A stretch of DNA of 64,000 nucleotides from an uncultured Mailhella sp. (GCA_944324085.1 CALUUX010000003.1:1-64000), one strand, 5' to 3'; shown: positions 33,894 to 43,687, counted from the stretch's first letter. The notes: generated by a model from the sequence alone, not told the origin. A program made the numbers and translations.

Positions 33894-35000
33894 ATGGATA
33901 TTTCTTCTTCGTTTCACGATCCGGCGCTTTGCCGCGCGCTGTTGGACAGATTGTCTTGCGAACTGGACGCGCTGGGCCGGCCTTTGCGCTTTATGGAAGT
34001 GTGCGGCACGCATACGGTGTCCATTTTTCGCAGCGGTTTGCGCTCGCTGCTGCCCGCCGGACTGGAGCACCTTTCCGGGCCGGGGTGCCCGGTCTGCGTG
34101 ACGCACGATTCGGAAGTGTCGGCCTTTCTCCGAGCGGCGGAGAAGCCGGACGTCATTGTGGCCACGTTCGGCGATCTTCTGCGCGTGCCCGGGCCGGACG
34201 GGCGATCCCTCAAGAACGCCATGGCCGAAGGCGCGCGCGTGCGGGTGATTTATTCCCCGATGGACGCCGTGAAGATGGCGGCGGATCATCCCGGCGACAC
34301 GGTGGTTTTTCCTTCCGTGGGCTTTGAGACTACGGCTCCCGTCATTGCCGGCGCGGTGATGACCGCGCGTAAGCTGGGAGTTTCCAATTTCTGCGTCATT
34401 CCCTGCAACAAGCTTGTGCCTCCGGCCATGCGGGCTCTTCTCACGGGCGACGATGGCGCGGCCCGCCGCGTTGACGCTTTTCTTCTGCCCGGTCATGTGG
34501 CCGTGGTGCTGGGGCTCGCTCCGTTCGAGTTTCTGGCGAAGGAGTTCGGACGTCCGTCCGTGGTGGGCGGCTTTGAACCGGCCGACATTCTTTCCGCCTT
34601 GTGTCTCATGCTCGACATGCTGCGCCGGGGAAAGCCGGAGGTGGGCAACACCTACACCCGCGCCGTGAGCGAGGAGGGGAGCCCGCAGGCGCGCCGCGTC
34701 ATGGAAACGGTGTTCCGCGTGACCGACGCGCGCTGGCGCGGACTGGGCGTCATTCCGGACAGCGGCCTCGCCCTGCGCGACGAGTGGCGGAATTTCGACG
34801 CCATGGAGCGTCTCGGTCTGGAACTCGGCGAAACGGGGACGATTCCAGGATGTCGATGCGGTGACATTCTGCGCGGCGCGCTGACGCCGGAGCAGTGTCC
34901 GCTTTTCGGCAAGGTATGCACGCCGCAGAATCCCACGGGGCCTTGCATGGTGTCCACGGAAGGAAGCTGCGCGGCGTGGTATCGGTACCGTGGGGCGTAG
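33894..35000 (+). CDS. hypD: Hydrogenase maturation factor HypD
   Basis: A 368-residue Fe-S protein that with HypC carries the Fe(CN)2CO unit for [NiFe]-hydrogenases. Conserved cysteine motifs are all present: MEVCGTHTVS near residue 34, GPGCPVCVT, and the C-terminal GCRCGDILRG with CPLFGKVCTPQNPTGPCMVSTEGSC around the [4Fe-4S] site. The start ATG has CAGGAGG upstream. hypE lies 20 kb away and hypA, B, C and F are not in the window. Confidence 0.96.
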   Translation: MDISSSFHDPALCRALLDRLSCELDALGRPLRFMEVCGTHTVSIFRSGLRSLLPAGLEHLSGPGCPVCVTHDSEVSAFLRAAEKPDVIVATFGDLLRVPGPDGRSLKNAMAEGARVRVIYSPMDAVKMAADHPGDTVVFPSVGFETTAPVIAGAVMTARKLGVSNFCVIPCNKLVPPAMRALLTGDDGAARRVDAFLLPGHVAVVLGLAPFEFLAKEFGRPSVVGGFEPADILSALCLMLDMLRRGKPEVGNTYTRAVSEEGSPQARRVMETVFRVTDARWRGLGVIPDSGLALRDEWRNFDAMERLGLELGETGTIPGCRCGDILRGALTPEQCPLFGKVCTPQNPTGPCMVSTEGSCAAWYRYRGA

Positions 35001-35060
35001 GGTGGGCGACGGCTGCGAGCTTCGCGACGAACGCGAGGCGGGAATGTTTCCGTCTTCCCC

Positions 35061-35089
35061 TTGACAGAAACGCAACTTTTCGCTAAAGT
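35061..35089 (+). promoter_or_regulatory. Promoter of the trpL-trpB unit
   Basis: TTGACA (35061-35066), a 17-base spacer and TAAAGT (35084-35089). The predicted start site falls about at the leader ATG (35097), so the leader mRNA may have no 5' untranslated region. Confidence 0.65.
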
Positions 35090-35096
35090 TGAACCC

Positions 35097-35150
35097 ATGA
35101 AAACAACGATTTCCAGAACTCTTTCCTGCATGTGGTGGTGGCCCTGCTAA
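35097..35150 (+). CDS. trpL: trp leader peptide
   Basis: A 17-codon frame reading MKTTISRTLSCMWWWPC, with three consecutive Trp codons just before the stop. This is the hallmark of a ribosome-mediated tryptophan attenuator. There is no ribosome site, and the ATG lies 7 bases after the -10, so translation is probably leaderless, as known for the rhizobial trpL. The gene and its terminator sit directly upstream of trpB. Confidence 0.85.
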   Translation: MKTTISRTLSCMWWWPC

Positions 35151-35225
35151 AGGGGCCGGGTTCTGGAGTGTTTGCCAGAGTAAATCATTGAACCGCGGTC
35201 GGGAGCAACGGCCGCGGTTTTTTTA
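35140..35225 (+). promoter_or_regulatory. trp attenuator
   Basis: The arms GGCCC (within the Trp-Pro codons) and GGGCC can form a first hairpin. TCTGG/CCAGA (35162-35179) forms a second. The terminator ACCGCGGTC/GGCCGCGGT (35192-35218) is followed by seven T residues. A ribosome stalled at the Trp codons would block the first hairpin. The exact antiterminator pairing is not obvious by eye. Confidence 0.75.
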
Positions 35226-35272
35226 TAGCCGGAATCGGAAGGCCGTGCTCCAGGCAAAAAAAGGAGTCAGTC

Positions 35273-36487
35273 ATGAGCGTTTCCGAGTCCAGCAAGATCT
35301 GCGCCAAAGCGTTTGAAACCGGTTTCTTCGGCCCCTATGGCGGTCAGTTCGTTCCGGAGCCTCTCAAGAAGGTGCTGAACGAAGTCAACGAAGCCTTCAT
35401 TAAATATCGCGACGATCCCGAATTCAAGGCTGAGCTCGCCGATCTTTTCGCCCACTACTGCGGGCGTCCTTCTCCCGTCTTTCATTGCCGCAATCTGAGC
35501 CGCGAACTGGGCGGCGCGCAGATCTATCTGAAGCGCGAAGACCTTAATCATCTCGGCGCGCACAAGATCAACAACACGCTGGGACAGGTGCTGCTCGCCA
35601 AGCGCATGGGCAAAAAGCGTCTCGTGGCGGAAACCGGCGCGGGGCAGCATGGCGTGGCCACCGCGGCCACGGCCGCCCTTTTCGGCATGGAATGCGTGGT
35701 TTACATGGGCGAGGAGGACATGCGCCGTCAGGCCCTCAACGTGTTCCGCATGCGGATGATGGGCGCGGAAGTGCGCGCGGCCATGAGCGGTCAGCGCACC
35801 CTCAAGGAAGCCGTGGATGAAGCGTTGGACTGCTTCGTGAACGAGCCCGACATGTTCTATGTGCTCGGTTCCGCCGTGGGGCCGCATCCCTATCCCGTCA
35901 TGGTGCGTCATTTCCAGTCCATTATCGGCCGCGAGGCGCGCGAGCAGAGCATGGAACAGATCGGACGCCTGCCCGATTACGTTGTGGCCTGCGTGGGCGG
36001 CGGCTCCAATTCCATCGGCATGTTCGCGGGGTTCCTCGACGATGAGAACGTGAAACTCGTAGGCGTGGAACCCGGCGGCAAGGGGCCCGGTTACGGTCAG
36101 CACGCCGCCAGTCTGTGCAAAGGCAAGCCCGGCATTCTGCACGGCTTCAACGGCTATGTGCTTCAGGACGAAAACGGCGGTGTGGCGCCCGTGTATTCCA
36201 TTTCCGCCGGTCTCGACTATCCCGGCGTGGGGCCGGAACACTGCCAGCTCAAGGACTCCGGTCGCGCCGAATATGTGACGGTCACCGACCAGGAAGCCGT
36301 GGACGCCTTTTTGGCCTTGTCCCGCAAGGAAGGCATCATTCCCGCGCTGGAATCTTCCCACGCGCTGGCTCACGCCATGCGTCTCGCTCCCACGCTGGAC
36401 AAGGACAAGATCATCATGGTGTGCCTCTCCGGCCGCGGCGACAAGGACGTGACGCAGATTGCCGATCTTCTGAAGGGTAAAATGTAA
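35273..36487 (+). CDS. trpB: Tryptophan synthase beta chain
   Basis: A 404-residue PLP enzyme joining indole and serine. The PLP lysine is K98 in LGAHKINN, the phosphate loop is [11 protein letters not shown], and the N-terminal [10 protein letters not shown] is typical of TrpB1, the form that pairs with TrpA. The gene is alone: no trpA or other trp gene is within reach, yet it has its own leader and attenuator. Ribosome site AAAAGGAG. Confidence 0.97.
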   Translation: MSVSESSKICAKAFETGFFGPYGGQFVPEPLKKVLNEVNEAFIKYRDDPEFKAELADLFAHYCGRPSPVFHCRNLSRELGGAQIYLKREDLNHLGAHKINNTLGQVLLAKRMGKKRLVAETGAGQHGVATAATAALFGMECVVYMGEEDMRRQALNVFRMRMMGAEVRAAMSGQRTLKEAVDEALDCFVNEPDMFYVLGSAVGPHPYPVMVRHFQSIIGREAREQSMEQIGRLPDYVVACVGGGSNSIGMFAGFLDDENVKLVGVEPGGKGPGYGQHAASLCKGKPGILHGFNGYVLQDENGGVAPVYSISAGLDYPGVGPEHCQLKDSGRAEYVTVTDQEAVDAFLALSRKEGIIPALESSHALAHAMRLAPTLDKDKIIMVCLSGRGDKDVTQIADLLKGKM

Positions 36488-36530
36488 GCGTGAGCGTGTG
36501 ACGGTCGGTTGGAAAGACGTCACGTTGCGA

Positions 36531-36570
36531 TAAAAGCGGCCCCGGCCTTCGTAGGAAGGCCGGGGCCGTT
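36531..36570. terminator. Bidirectional terminator between trpB and the aldehyde oxidoreductase gene
   Basis: A 14-pair stem CGGCCCCGGCCTTC/GAAGGCCGGGGCCG with a 4-base loop. On the minus strand it is followed by CTTTTA, on the plus strand by TTGTCG. Confidence 0.7.
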
Positions 36571-36736
36571 GTCGTCCGAGCGGCGGAAATCACATGGTGA
36601 CGAAGCGCGTCCCGCCGGGGAAAACGGGACGGTCCGACGCCGGACGCGCGCCTTCGTCCGGGGGGATACGCGCGCATGATCCGTTGACGGCCGGCAGGCG
36701 TCGTTTACAAACGTCGCGTCGCCGGCCGGAGCGACC

Positions 36737-39583
36737 TCACTGATAGTTGTTTTCCTTGTTGTAGGGATGCTTTTTCAGGTAGTCCAACCTGTCGTACAGT
36801 TCGCATCCCAGATTCCACGGACGCTGGCGGAGTTCCTCGCCGCGTTCGCGGGCGTCCATGGCGGCCTTGACCTTTTCCGGCGTCGCGGGAAGCGTGTAGA
36901 TGCGTACGTCCACGGCGTCGGCTATGGCGTTCAGAATGGCGGCGTGTCCCGCGCTCTGGAAGCCTTCGGAACATCCGGTTCCGCCGAACGGAGCGTCGGG
37001 GCGCGGCGTTTCGTGGAAAATGACCCGGATGTTGTCGGGAACGTTGTTGCAACGCGGCACGCCGGCTCCGAGCATGGTGGCGTGTTTTTTGACGTCGTCG
37101 TAATTTTCGCTGAGGGCGAAGCCCAGCGCGTGGGAGAATCCGCCCCACGCCTGGCCCAGCGCGCCGTGCTGGCTGCCGATTTTGCCGATGTCGGCAATGA
37201 CGGTGGCTTGCGTCACCTGCGTTTTGCCCGTGGCGACGTCCACTTCCACTTCGGCGAGGAAGAGCATGTAGTTCTGCTCTATGGCGCCGTATCCGTGACC
37301 GGAGTCCGGATCAATGTTGGCGGAGATTTTTTCGAATTTCCCCAGGTATCTGGTGGGAATGTTTTCGTCTTTCATCTCCTGATAGGTGCGGAAGGTGCCG
37401 TCCGGTTTGCGCATGGCGTCGAGCAGCTGCCTTGCGGCGTCCTGCGTGGCCTTGCCGCCGACGTGGAAGGAACGGCTGCCTCCCGAAGGTCCCATGTCCG
37501 GAGTGAGGGCGGTATCGCCGGAAACGAAATGAAGCTGTTCCGGCTTGAGTCCCAGAGGACGCAGGCATTCATGAAGATGAACCAGCGCCGCCAGATCCGC
37601 GCCCTGGCCGATGTCCATCCAGCAGTTGAACATGGTGACGGTATTGTCGGGGTTGAGTTCAAGAACGATCTCGGAATGTTCCGGAGAAGGCTTGCCGACG
37701 TGATATCCGCCCCAGGCAATGCCGACGCCGTGTTTCTTTTCCGCGGTGTCGGCCTGACGGGCGTTTTTCACGGCCTCGTCGTAGTAGGGTTTCATCATGT
37801 CCATCATGGCCTGCATGGGATATTCCCGGTACGGAACGGACGTGGTGCACAGATCGCCTTCATGCGCGATGTTTCTGTAGCGGATTTCAAAAGGATCCAT
37901 GCCGATTTTCTTCGCCAGCATGTCCACGAGCTGTTCGCTCGCCATATAGGTCTGCGGCGAGCCGAAGCCCCGGTATTGAACGCCGAAATTGTTGTTGGTG
38001 TAGGCCATCTGCACGAGACCGCGTATGTTGTCGATGGCGTACGGATACCCGAAGAAGCGGGCGATTTTGGAGGCCAGCGCGCCCGCGCTTTCGTCGTACG
38101 CGCCGTGGTCTACGCCCACATGATATTCCATGGCGAGGAATTTGCCGTTTTCATCGCAGGCCAGGCGCGCGTTGGTGTACGCCGGCGACCGCTTTCCCGT
38201 AAAGCTCTGATGTTCTTCGTAGCTCATGACCAGAGAAACCGGCGCGTTGAGCGCGAGAGCGCACGCGGCCGCGAGCGCGGGCGCGCCCGGCGACATGGAG
38301 TAGCCGAAGCTGCCGCCTACGGGATTTTGGATGATATGGATTTTTTCCTGCGGCAGGCCGATGGCGTTCGCCATGAAGTAAATGGCGCTGTGCGGCCACT
38401 GGGCCTTGTACTGGACGGCCACGCCGCCGTCGCCTTCGGGATAGGCCTGAACGCATTCCGGTTCAAGCACCAGATGCGGTTCTCGGCTGGTGCTGAAACT
38501 GCCGGACACGGAAAACGGCGCGTTGTCGATGACGCGTCTGGCGTCTTCGCCCTTGTGCATCGGCTGTTCCATGAACAGGTTGGGAACGCCGACGTTTGCC
38601 ACATGTTCGTGAATGGGCTTGGCCGAGGGATCAACCGTCTGCTCGTAGGTCATGTAGGCCGGCAGAGGTTCATAGTCCACGACGACTTTCGCGGCCGCGT
38701 TGCGGGCTTCTTCACGCGTTCTGGCGGCGACCACGGCCACGATGTCGCCGTATCTGTACACCGTGTCGTCACAGATGACGGGGCGTCCCTTGGCGTCGGA
38801 ATAATGACGCACGGGGCCGAAGGGCGCGTCCAGTCTGTTGGTGCCCTTCACGTCCTTGGCGGTGATGATCTTCACGACGCCGGGCATGCTTTGCGCTTCT
38901 TCCGCATGGATGCCTTTTATGGACGCGTGATGCGTTCTGGCCTGCACGACCGCCAGATGATAGGTGCCGGCCGGCATTTTCTGCGCGATGTCCGCGCCGT
39001 ATTCGCACTGGCCCAGAACGCGGGCGAGCGCGCCTGGCTTGGGCACGGCGGAACCGAACACCGACCCGTCGGACGGCGGCGTGAAGGTGATGTCCTGCAT
39101 GGTTTTTTCGCCGCGCAGCACGGCGGCGGCCGCCATGACCGCGTCCACGATGGGTTTGTAGCCGGTGCAGCGGCAGATGTTGTTATGACTGGTGAACCAG
39201 TCGCGCACCTGCTGACGGGTGGGAGAGGGATTTGTGTCGAGCAGGCCCTTGGCGGACATGATGAAGCCGGGCGAGCAGAAGCCGCACTGCACGCTCGCGT
39301 AGGTCATGAACGCCCGCTGAAGAGGATGAAGCCGTTCTTCGGTGCCGAGGCCTTCAATGGTTTCCACGCGCGAGTGATCGGGCACGGTTTTCATCTTCTT
39401 GGTGCATGAACGGATCACCTTGCCGTTGAGGATCAGGGTACAAGCTCCGCACTGACCGGTTCCACAGCCGACTTTGGTTCCTGTAAGGCCCATTCGCCGG
39501 ACAACGTCCGCCAGGGAATCCTTTTCCGGATCGCAGACGCCTTCGCGTTGCACTCCGTTTATGATAAGGATAAAGCGCCTCAT
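36737..39583 (-). CDS. mop: Molybdopterin aldehyde oxidoreductase (MOP, xanthine-oxidase family)
   Basis: A 948-residue single-chain enzyme oxidising aldehydes to acids. Two [2Fe-2S] domains come first: C40, C45, C48 and C60, then C100, C103, C137 and C139, the same numbers as in the D. gigas enzyme. The molybdenum-cofactor domains follow. A catalytic Glu candidate is E873 in FGGTGCSEG, near the position of the D. gigas active-site Glu (869). No FAD domain is present, as in MOP. It lies 164 bases downstream of dctP on the same strand, so it probably belongs to the uptake operon and could oxidise acetaldehyde released by the GRE. It has its own ribosome site (AAGGAG). Confidence 0.93.
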   Translation of the reverse strand: MRRFILIINGVQREGVCDPEKDSLADVVRRMGLTGTKVGCGTGQCGACTLILNGKVIRSCTKKMKTVPDHSRVETIEGLGTEERLHPLQRAFMTYASVQCGFCSPGFIMSAKGLLDTNPSPTRQQVRDWFTSHNNICRCTGYKPIVDAVMAAAAVLRGEKTMQDITFTPPSDGSVFGSAVPKPGALARVLGQCEYGADIAQKMPAGTYHLAVVQARTHHASIKGIHAEEAQSMPGVVKIITAKDVKGTNRLDAPFGPVRHYSDAKGRPVICDDTVYRYGDIVAVVAARTREEARNAAAKVVVDYEPLPAYMTYEQTVDPSAKPIHEHVANVGVPNLFMEQPMHKGEDARRVIDNAPFSVSGSFSTSREPHLVLEPECVQAYPEGDGGVAVQYKAQWPHSAIYFMANAIGLPQEKIHIIQNPVGGSFGYSMSPGAPALAAACALALNAPVSLVMSYEEHQSFTGKRSPAYTNARLACDENGKFLAMEYHVGVDHGAYDESAGALASKIARFFGYPYAIDNIRGLVQMAYTNNNFGVQYRGFGSPQTYMASEQLVDMLAKKIGMDPFEIRYRNIAHEGDLCTTSVPYREYPMQAMMDMMKPYYDEAVKNARQADTAEKKHGVGIAWGGYHVGKPSPEHSEIVLELNPDNTVTMFNCWMDIGQGADLAALVHLHECLRPLGLKPEQLHFVSGDTALTPDMGPSGGSRSFHVGGKATQDAARQLLDAMRKPDGTFRTYQEMKDENIPTRYLGKFEKISANIDPDSGHGYGAIEQNYMLFLAEVEVDVATGKTQVTQATVIADIGKIGSQHGALGQAWGGFSHALGFALSENYDDVKKHATMLGAGVPRCNNVPDNIRVIFHETPRPDAPFGGTGCSEGFQSAGHAAILNAIADAVDVRIYTLPATPEKVKAAMDARERGEELRQRPWNLGCELYDRLDYLKKHPYNKENNYQ

Positions 39584-39644
39584 GCTAATACTCCTTGGAA
39601 CAATGAGGAAAAGTAAGAAGTTGGCGTCGAGTCGACCTGGGGAA

Positions 39645-39691
39645 ACGGTACGTTATGATAAAATTCAGGAGACTGCAAAGTAACGTTTCCT
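39645..39691 (-). other. Imperfect hairpin between dctP and mop
   Basis: GGAAACGGTACGTTA and TAACGTTTCC can pair around a 25-base loop. It might tune transcript levels between transporter and enzyme; no U-tract is seen. Confidence 0.3.
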
Positions 39692-39747
39692 ATGGCGCGC
39701 TGACAGAGATGTTATATAATGACGCTGGCGCTGTATATGCGCTGAAC

Positions 39748-40746
39748 TTAGCTGTTTTTGGCGAGTTCGACGCGAATCTGCTCAACGAGCTCCTTCTGCT
39801 GGGGATCAAGGAGATCATAGACCTTCTTGGTGCGCTCGATCCAGCGAGCCTTTTCCTTGGGATCCAGCTGGGTGATGACGATGTTGTATTTTTCGCGGAG
39901 TTCTTTGTAGGTTTCTTCGGTGGCGGTTTCGTAACGCTTCTTCAGATCTTCGTAAAACGCGTTGGCGGCTTCGTCGAAAACGGCCTTGTCTTCGTCGGAA
40001 AGGCTCTTGTACCACTTGTCATTGCCGAAGAAGGCGAAGGCGACGACGCTGTAGTCGGCCAGCAGAACGTGCTTGATGACGTCGCAGAAACGATAGCTGA
40101 TGAGGCCGGTGACGTCAGTGTCGGAGCCGTCAACGACGTGCTGCTGAATGGCGGGCACCATTTCCGAGGGAGGAAGCGGGCTGGGCGTCATGCCGAGGGC
40201 GGAAATGATGCCCATGTGAATCTTGTTCGCGGTGGAGCGGAACTTCTTCCCCTGAATGTCTTCCAGCGTGCGCCAGTATTCGATGGTGGCCATGGGCCGA
40301 TAGCTGCTGGGGATGATGTTGTAGATCTTGATTCCTTTCTTTTCCAGAATGTTCAGAATATGCGTTTTGCCGAATTCGCTGTTGATGACTTTGGCCATGT
40401 CGGCGGCGGTCAGGAACAGGTAGGGGCAGTCCGTGATGCCGAGTCTGGAGTCGAACTGGGACAGGTTGGAAGTCGTTTCAAAGCCGAAGTGGATGGTGCC
40501 GAACTGAATGCCCTGCACGACGGTGTCGCATGCGCCCAGCGAGTTGCTGTAATACAGGTCGACCTTGTATTTACCCTTGCTCTTTTCTTCCACCACCTTC
40601 TTGAAGGTGGAGAGAGCCTGACCGGGATGGTCCGTGATGTTATTTTGGCATGATACTTTGATTGATATAGGCTCGGCATAGGAATTTTCCGCAGGAAATG
40701 CCATAAAGAGGCCGATCATGACAGATAATGAAACGAGTTTGCGCAT
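39748..40746 (-). CDS. dctP: TRAP transporter solute-binding protein DctP
   Basis: A 332-residue periplasmic receptor that captures an organic anion for the DctQM permease. A signal peptide ends at about residue 24 (AENSYA). The core shows the TRAP pattern of a central SSYRPMATIEYWRTLEDIQGKKFRS segment, where a conserved Arg usually holds the ligand carboxylate or sulfonate. Third gene of dctQ-dctM-dctP on the minus strand; the context suggests a sulfonate such as isethionate as ligand. Confidence 0.93.
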   Translation of the reverse strand: MRKLVSLSVMIGLFMAFPAENSYAEPISIKVSCQNNITDHPGQALSTFKKVVEEKSKGKYKVDLYYSNSLGACDTVVQGIQFGTIHFGFETTSNLSQFDSRLGITDCPYLFLTAADMAKVINSEFGKTHILNILEKKGIKIYNIIPSSYRPMATIEYWRTLEDIQGKKFRSTANKIHMGIISALGMTPSPLPPSEMVPAIQQHVVDGSDTDVTGLISYRFCDVIKHVLLADYSVVAFAFFGNDKWYKSLSDEDKAVFDEAANAFYEDLKKRYETATEETYKELREKYNIVITQLDPKEKARWIERTKKVYDLLDPQQKELVEQIRVELAKNS

Positions 40747-40801
40747 ACTTTCTCCTTGAAAGCGTTAAGAGTTGATCTGCATCACTTTGCAGTCTTCCTG
40801 A

Positions 40802-42067
40802 TCAAACGAGTAAGAGAGTAATTTGAGGAATGTACGTTATAAGCAGCAGAACGATCAGCATGGCCAGAATGAATGGCAGCACGGCTCTCGACAGCTGCAT
40901 GATGCTTAGTCCGGAAATGCCGCAGGCGACAAACAGATTCGTTTCCACGGGAGGCGTGAGGAAGCCTATGCACAGCGCCACGGTCATGAAGATGCCGAAG
41001 TGTATGGTGTCAACGCCGTAGCTGCGGACCAGGGGAACCAGCAGCGGGGTCATGATCAAGATGCACGCGGAGGAGTCCAGGATGGTTCCGAGCAGAAGCA
41101 GCAGGATGAGCATCAGGGCCATGAACACGGAAGCGTCCGAAGTCAGCGTGTGCACGGCGACGATGAGCATTCTGTCCACATTGTGGTAGCCGAGAAAAAC
41201 GCCGAGCGCGGTGGCGCCGATGATGACGAGGAAGATGGAGGAGAGCATTCTCATGGAAGAGGCGAGACAGTCGCGGAACAGCTTCAACGTCATGCTTCGA
41301 GTGACGAAGGTTTCGATCACCAGCGCGTAAACCACGGCGATGCAGCCCGCTTCCGTGGGCGTGGTGATGCCGCCGTAAATGCAGCCGAGAACGATGACGG
41401 GAACCAGAATGGCGTATTTGGCATCCCATATGGCCTTGATGCGTTCCTTGGCGGAGGTCTTAGGATGGCGGATGCCGTAGTCGTGCTTGTGGATGATGAT
41501 GGCGGCCGTGATCATGAAGGCGATGGCCACGAGAATGCCGGGAATGATGCCGGCTATGAACAGGCCGGTAATGGATACGCCGCCGGTGGCGCCGTAAAGG
41601 ATCAGCGGAACCGACGGGGGAATGAGAACGCCCAGGCCGCCGGCGGACGCGTTGACCGCCGTGGAAAAGCTGTTGGGATATCCTTCCTTGACCATGGCGG
41701 GGATCATGATGCCGCCCACGGCCGCGACGGTCGCCGCCGCGGAACCGCACAAGGCACCGTAAAACAACGCGGTCAGAATGGAAATGTGAACCAGTCCGCC
41801 TCTCAAGTGTCCGACCAGGCTGCTGCACATGCCAAGCAGGGAGTTGGCAAGGGTTCCCCGCTGCATGATATCGCCGGCCAGCAGGAAGAAGGGAATGGCC
41901 ATAAGGGGGAAGGAGTCAAAGGTATTGTAGAGCTTTTGGGTGAAAAACACGATGGGCGTTCCATCCGCAATGACGCCGGCGAGCGTGCTCAGGCAGAGCG
42001 CGACGCCTATCGGGGTGCCGATAATCAACAAAGCGATGAGAATAACAAAAAGAATGAGGATCGACAT
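40802..42067 (-). CDS. dctM: TRAP transporter large permease DctM
   Basis: A 421-residue membrane protein with about 12 helices, the sodium-coupled transport subunit. Typical stretches are FPLMAIPFFLLAGDIM, ASAGGLGVLIPPSVPLILYG and GFLTPPVETNLFVA. It starts 4 bases after dctQ, so the two are translationally coupled. Confidence 0.95.
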   Translation of the reverse strand: MSILILFVILIALLIIGTPIGVALCLSTLAGVIADGTPIVFFTQKLYNTFDSFPLMAIPFFLLAGDIMQRGTLANSLLGMCSSLVGHLRGGLVHISILTALFYGALCGSAAATVAAVGGIMIPAMVKEGYPNSFSTAVNASAGGLGVLIPPSVPLILYGATGGVSITGLFIAGIIPGILVAIAFMITAAIIIHKHDYGIRHPKTSAKERIKAIWDAKYAILVPVIVLGCIYGGITTPTEAGCIAVVYALVIETFVTRSMTLKLFRDCLASSMRMLSSIFLVIIGATALGVFLGYHNVDRMLIVAVHTLTSDASVFMALMLILLLLLGTILDSSACILIMTPLLVPLVRSYGVDTIHFGIFMTVALCIGFLTPPVETNLFVACGISGLSIMQLSRAVLPFILAMLIVLLLITYIPQITLLLV

Positions 42068-42071
42068 ATTC

Positions 42072-42554
42072 TTACCCCTTTGTGATGAGCTTCTTGAAAT
42101 GATTGCAGAAGGATTCGAGAGCGGCGACTGTGCATATAACGCAGTAGAAGCACATTATGGCCCAGGTAATATAGATGGGATAAGGGAAGGCGAACGCCCG
42201 TTGGTCCAAATCATGAACGCGGCTCGTCATGTCCCAGGTGAGATAGACGAGAATGGCAAAGAAACACAGATTTATGAATTCGCACAGCGTAAGTAAAAAT
42301 TCTCTTGATTTTCCTTTAGTAAAATATATCAGAAGATCTATTCTGAGATGATTTTCCTCTTTCGTGACCACGGCAAAGCCGCTATAGGCAAGCCATATAA
42401 AGAAGAAACGAGACATTTCTTCCGGCCATGCTAGAGCTTGATTTAATACATATCGACAAAAAACTTGTAAGAAAATAATCATGGTCATGACAAAGAGAAA
42501 TGTCATGCCGGAATATTCTGCTATTTTTTGACAAAGCGTAAAAAATTTTTTCAT
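42072..42554 (-). CDS. dctQ: TRAP transporter small permease DctQ
   Basis: A 160-residue protein with four helices and the conserved RYVLNQALAWPEEMSRFFFIWLAY segment (given in two overlapping parts of the usual motif, W-x-E-E). It partners DctM. First gene of the minus-strand operon that starts in the AT-rich region; the ribosome site AAGGAG precedes the ATG. Confidence 0.93.
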   Translation of the reverse strand: MKKFFTLCQKIAEYSGMTFLFVMTMIIFLQVFCRYVLNQALAWPEEMSRFFFIWLAYSGFAVVTKEENHLRIDLLIYFTKGKSREFLLTLCEFINLCFFAILVYLTWDMTSRVHDLDQRAFAFPYPIYITWAIMCFYCVICTVAALESFCNHFKKLITKG

Positions 42555-42605
42555 TTCTACTCCTTAGTGTCCGGATAGAAGTACTGTTCCTTTACCACTG
42601 TCAAA

Positions 42606-42624
42606 ATTCTACTCAGTAGAGAAT
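42606..42624. promoter_or_regulatory. Inverted repeat upstream of dctQ (possible operator)
   Basis: ATTCTAC-TCA-GTAGAGAAT, symmetrical apart from one extra base, 52 bases before the dctQ start and next to the minus-strand TTGACA. Confidence 0.35.
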
Positions 42625-43478
42625 GATCAAATGAAAATGTGTGTCCGTCTCAGTACCTCCAGATCATGGCGTTTTTGGTATTTGATGGAATATTTATTTA
42701 TAATATAAAGGGAAATTATTTATGATGCATAATGACAATGCCTATATTTTGTTAGCGTAACGGGGTAGTATAATAATAATTTTGTCGTTTTAAGCGTTTT
42801 TATCTTGCATTGTGGGGAAGATTTTCTTTTGGTTAATCAAAAAGTATGCCAAAATAAAAATTTATTGTAAAAACAACATATTATATAATATATCCAAAAA
42901 ATTTTTTTATTTTGAAAGTGATGTGTTGCCGAAATGAAAATTTTCAAATCGGCGCGGAAAATAAATATAATATATTGATATTATTATATTATATGATAAT
43001 AACTCCATAACGAAAAAGAGCAGAGCAGGTCTGGAGACGGAAATATCATTTGTGCTTTTGCGAGCTTGCAAATATGAAAACGCGCAATTTTTTGAAAGGG
43101 GAAGGGGGAAGGAAAATACGTGAGCTATAACTTGTTGATATAATAATACTTATTACACATATTATGAAATATTTGCGTGTATGTTTTTTCATTTTGTTAA
43201 AAATAAGCTTTTTTCGATATAATACTGTATTTTTTTATTTGATATTTATAGATAAATATCTATGTATTTTTATGAAAATAATTATTTTGTATGGGAGATT
43301 CTTGCATTTAAATATATGTTTACATGTTATGTTACAACATAGTTTAATATTTTTTATGAATAATATATAATATTGTGCATTATTTGCAGTTTTGATGCAC
43401 AGGTAAAAAGATATTTTTCGACATGCGCAGGAAAACCGTTTCAAAAGAGAAAACAAAAGAATCGTTTCTATTTGCACT

Positions 43479-43500
43479 TTGGCAATTTGTCTGAGGCCAA
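43479..43500. promoter_or_regulatory. Candidate binding site of the sigma-54 activator
   Basis: TTGGC-N12-GCCAA, centred about 96 bases upstream of the predicted sigma-54 start site, where enhancer sites normally lie. No second copy was found by eye. Confidence 0.35.
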
Positions 43501-43558
43501 GGGAATCATCTTTTCAGAGTCTATTGGTATCTTGTTAGAAATAATCAAGATTTTTCTT

Positions 43559-43575
43559 TTGGCATGATAATTGCT
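43559..43575 (+). promoter_or_regulatory. Sigma-54 promoter of the GRE operon
   Basis: TTGGCATGATAATTGCT matches YTGGCACGRNNNTTGCW at all fixed positions but one, with GG (43561-43562) and GC (43573-43574) exactly 10 bases apart. The start site would be near 43586. The operon encodes its own sigma-54 activator. Confidence 0.8.
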
Positions 43576-43667
43576 TACTTCTGTCTTGTTTTCTTTGATT
43601 CGAATGGCTGGATGCCGTGCCGACGCCTGTCGGTTTGAAAAATATCATCTTTAAGCAGCTGAGAGCT

Positions 43668-43687
43668 ACGCTATGGGTATATAGCGT
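43668..43687 (+). other. Hairpin in the operon leader
   Basis: ACGCTAT-GGGTAT-ATAGCGT, a perfect 7-pair stem about 90 bases before the first gene. A shorter CCGAC/GTCGG hairpin is at 43620-43633. Operator or RNA structure are both possible. Confidence 0.35.

Noticed and set aside
42555..43100. Sigma-54 promoter on the minus strand for the dctQ-dctM-dctP-mop operon
   Set aside because: No GG-N10-GC pair with reasonable flanks was found on that strand; only a TTGACA without a good -10 is visible.
43164..43370. 68-codon hydrophobic frame in the AT-rich control region
   Set aside because: It is composed almost only of AT-rich codons (Phe, Ile, Leu, Tyr), has no ribosome site, and is expected by chance in such sequence.
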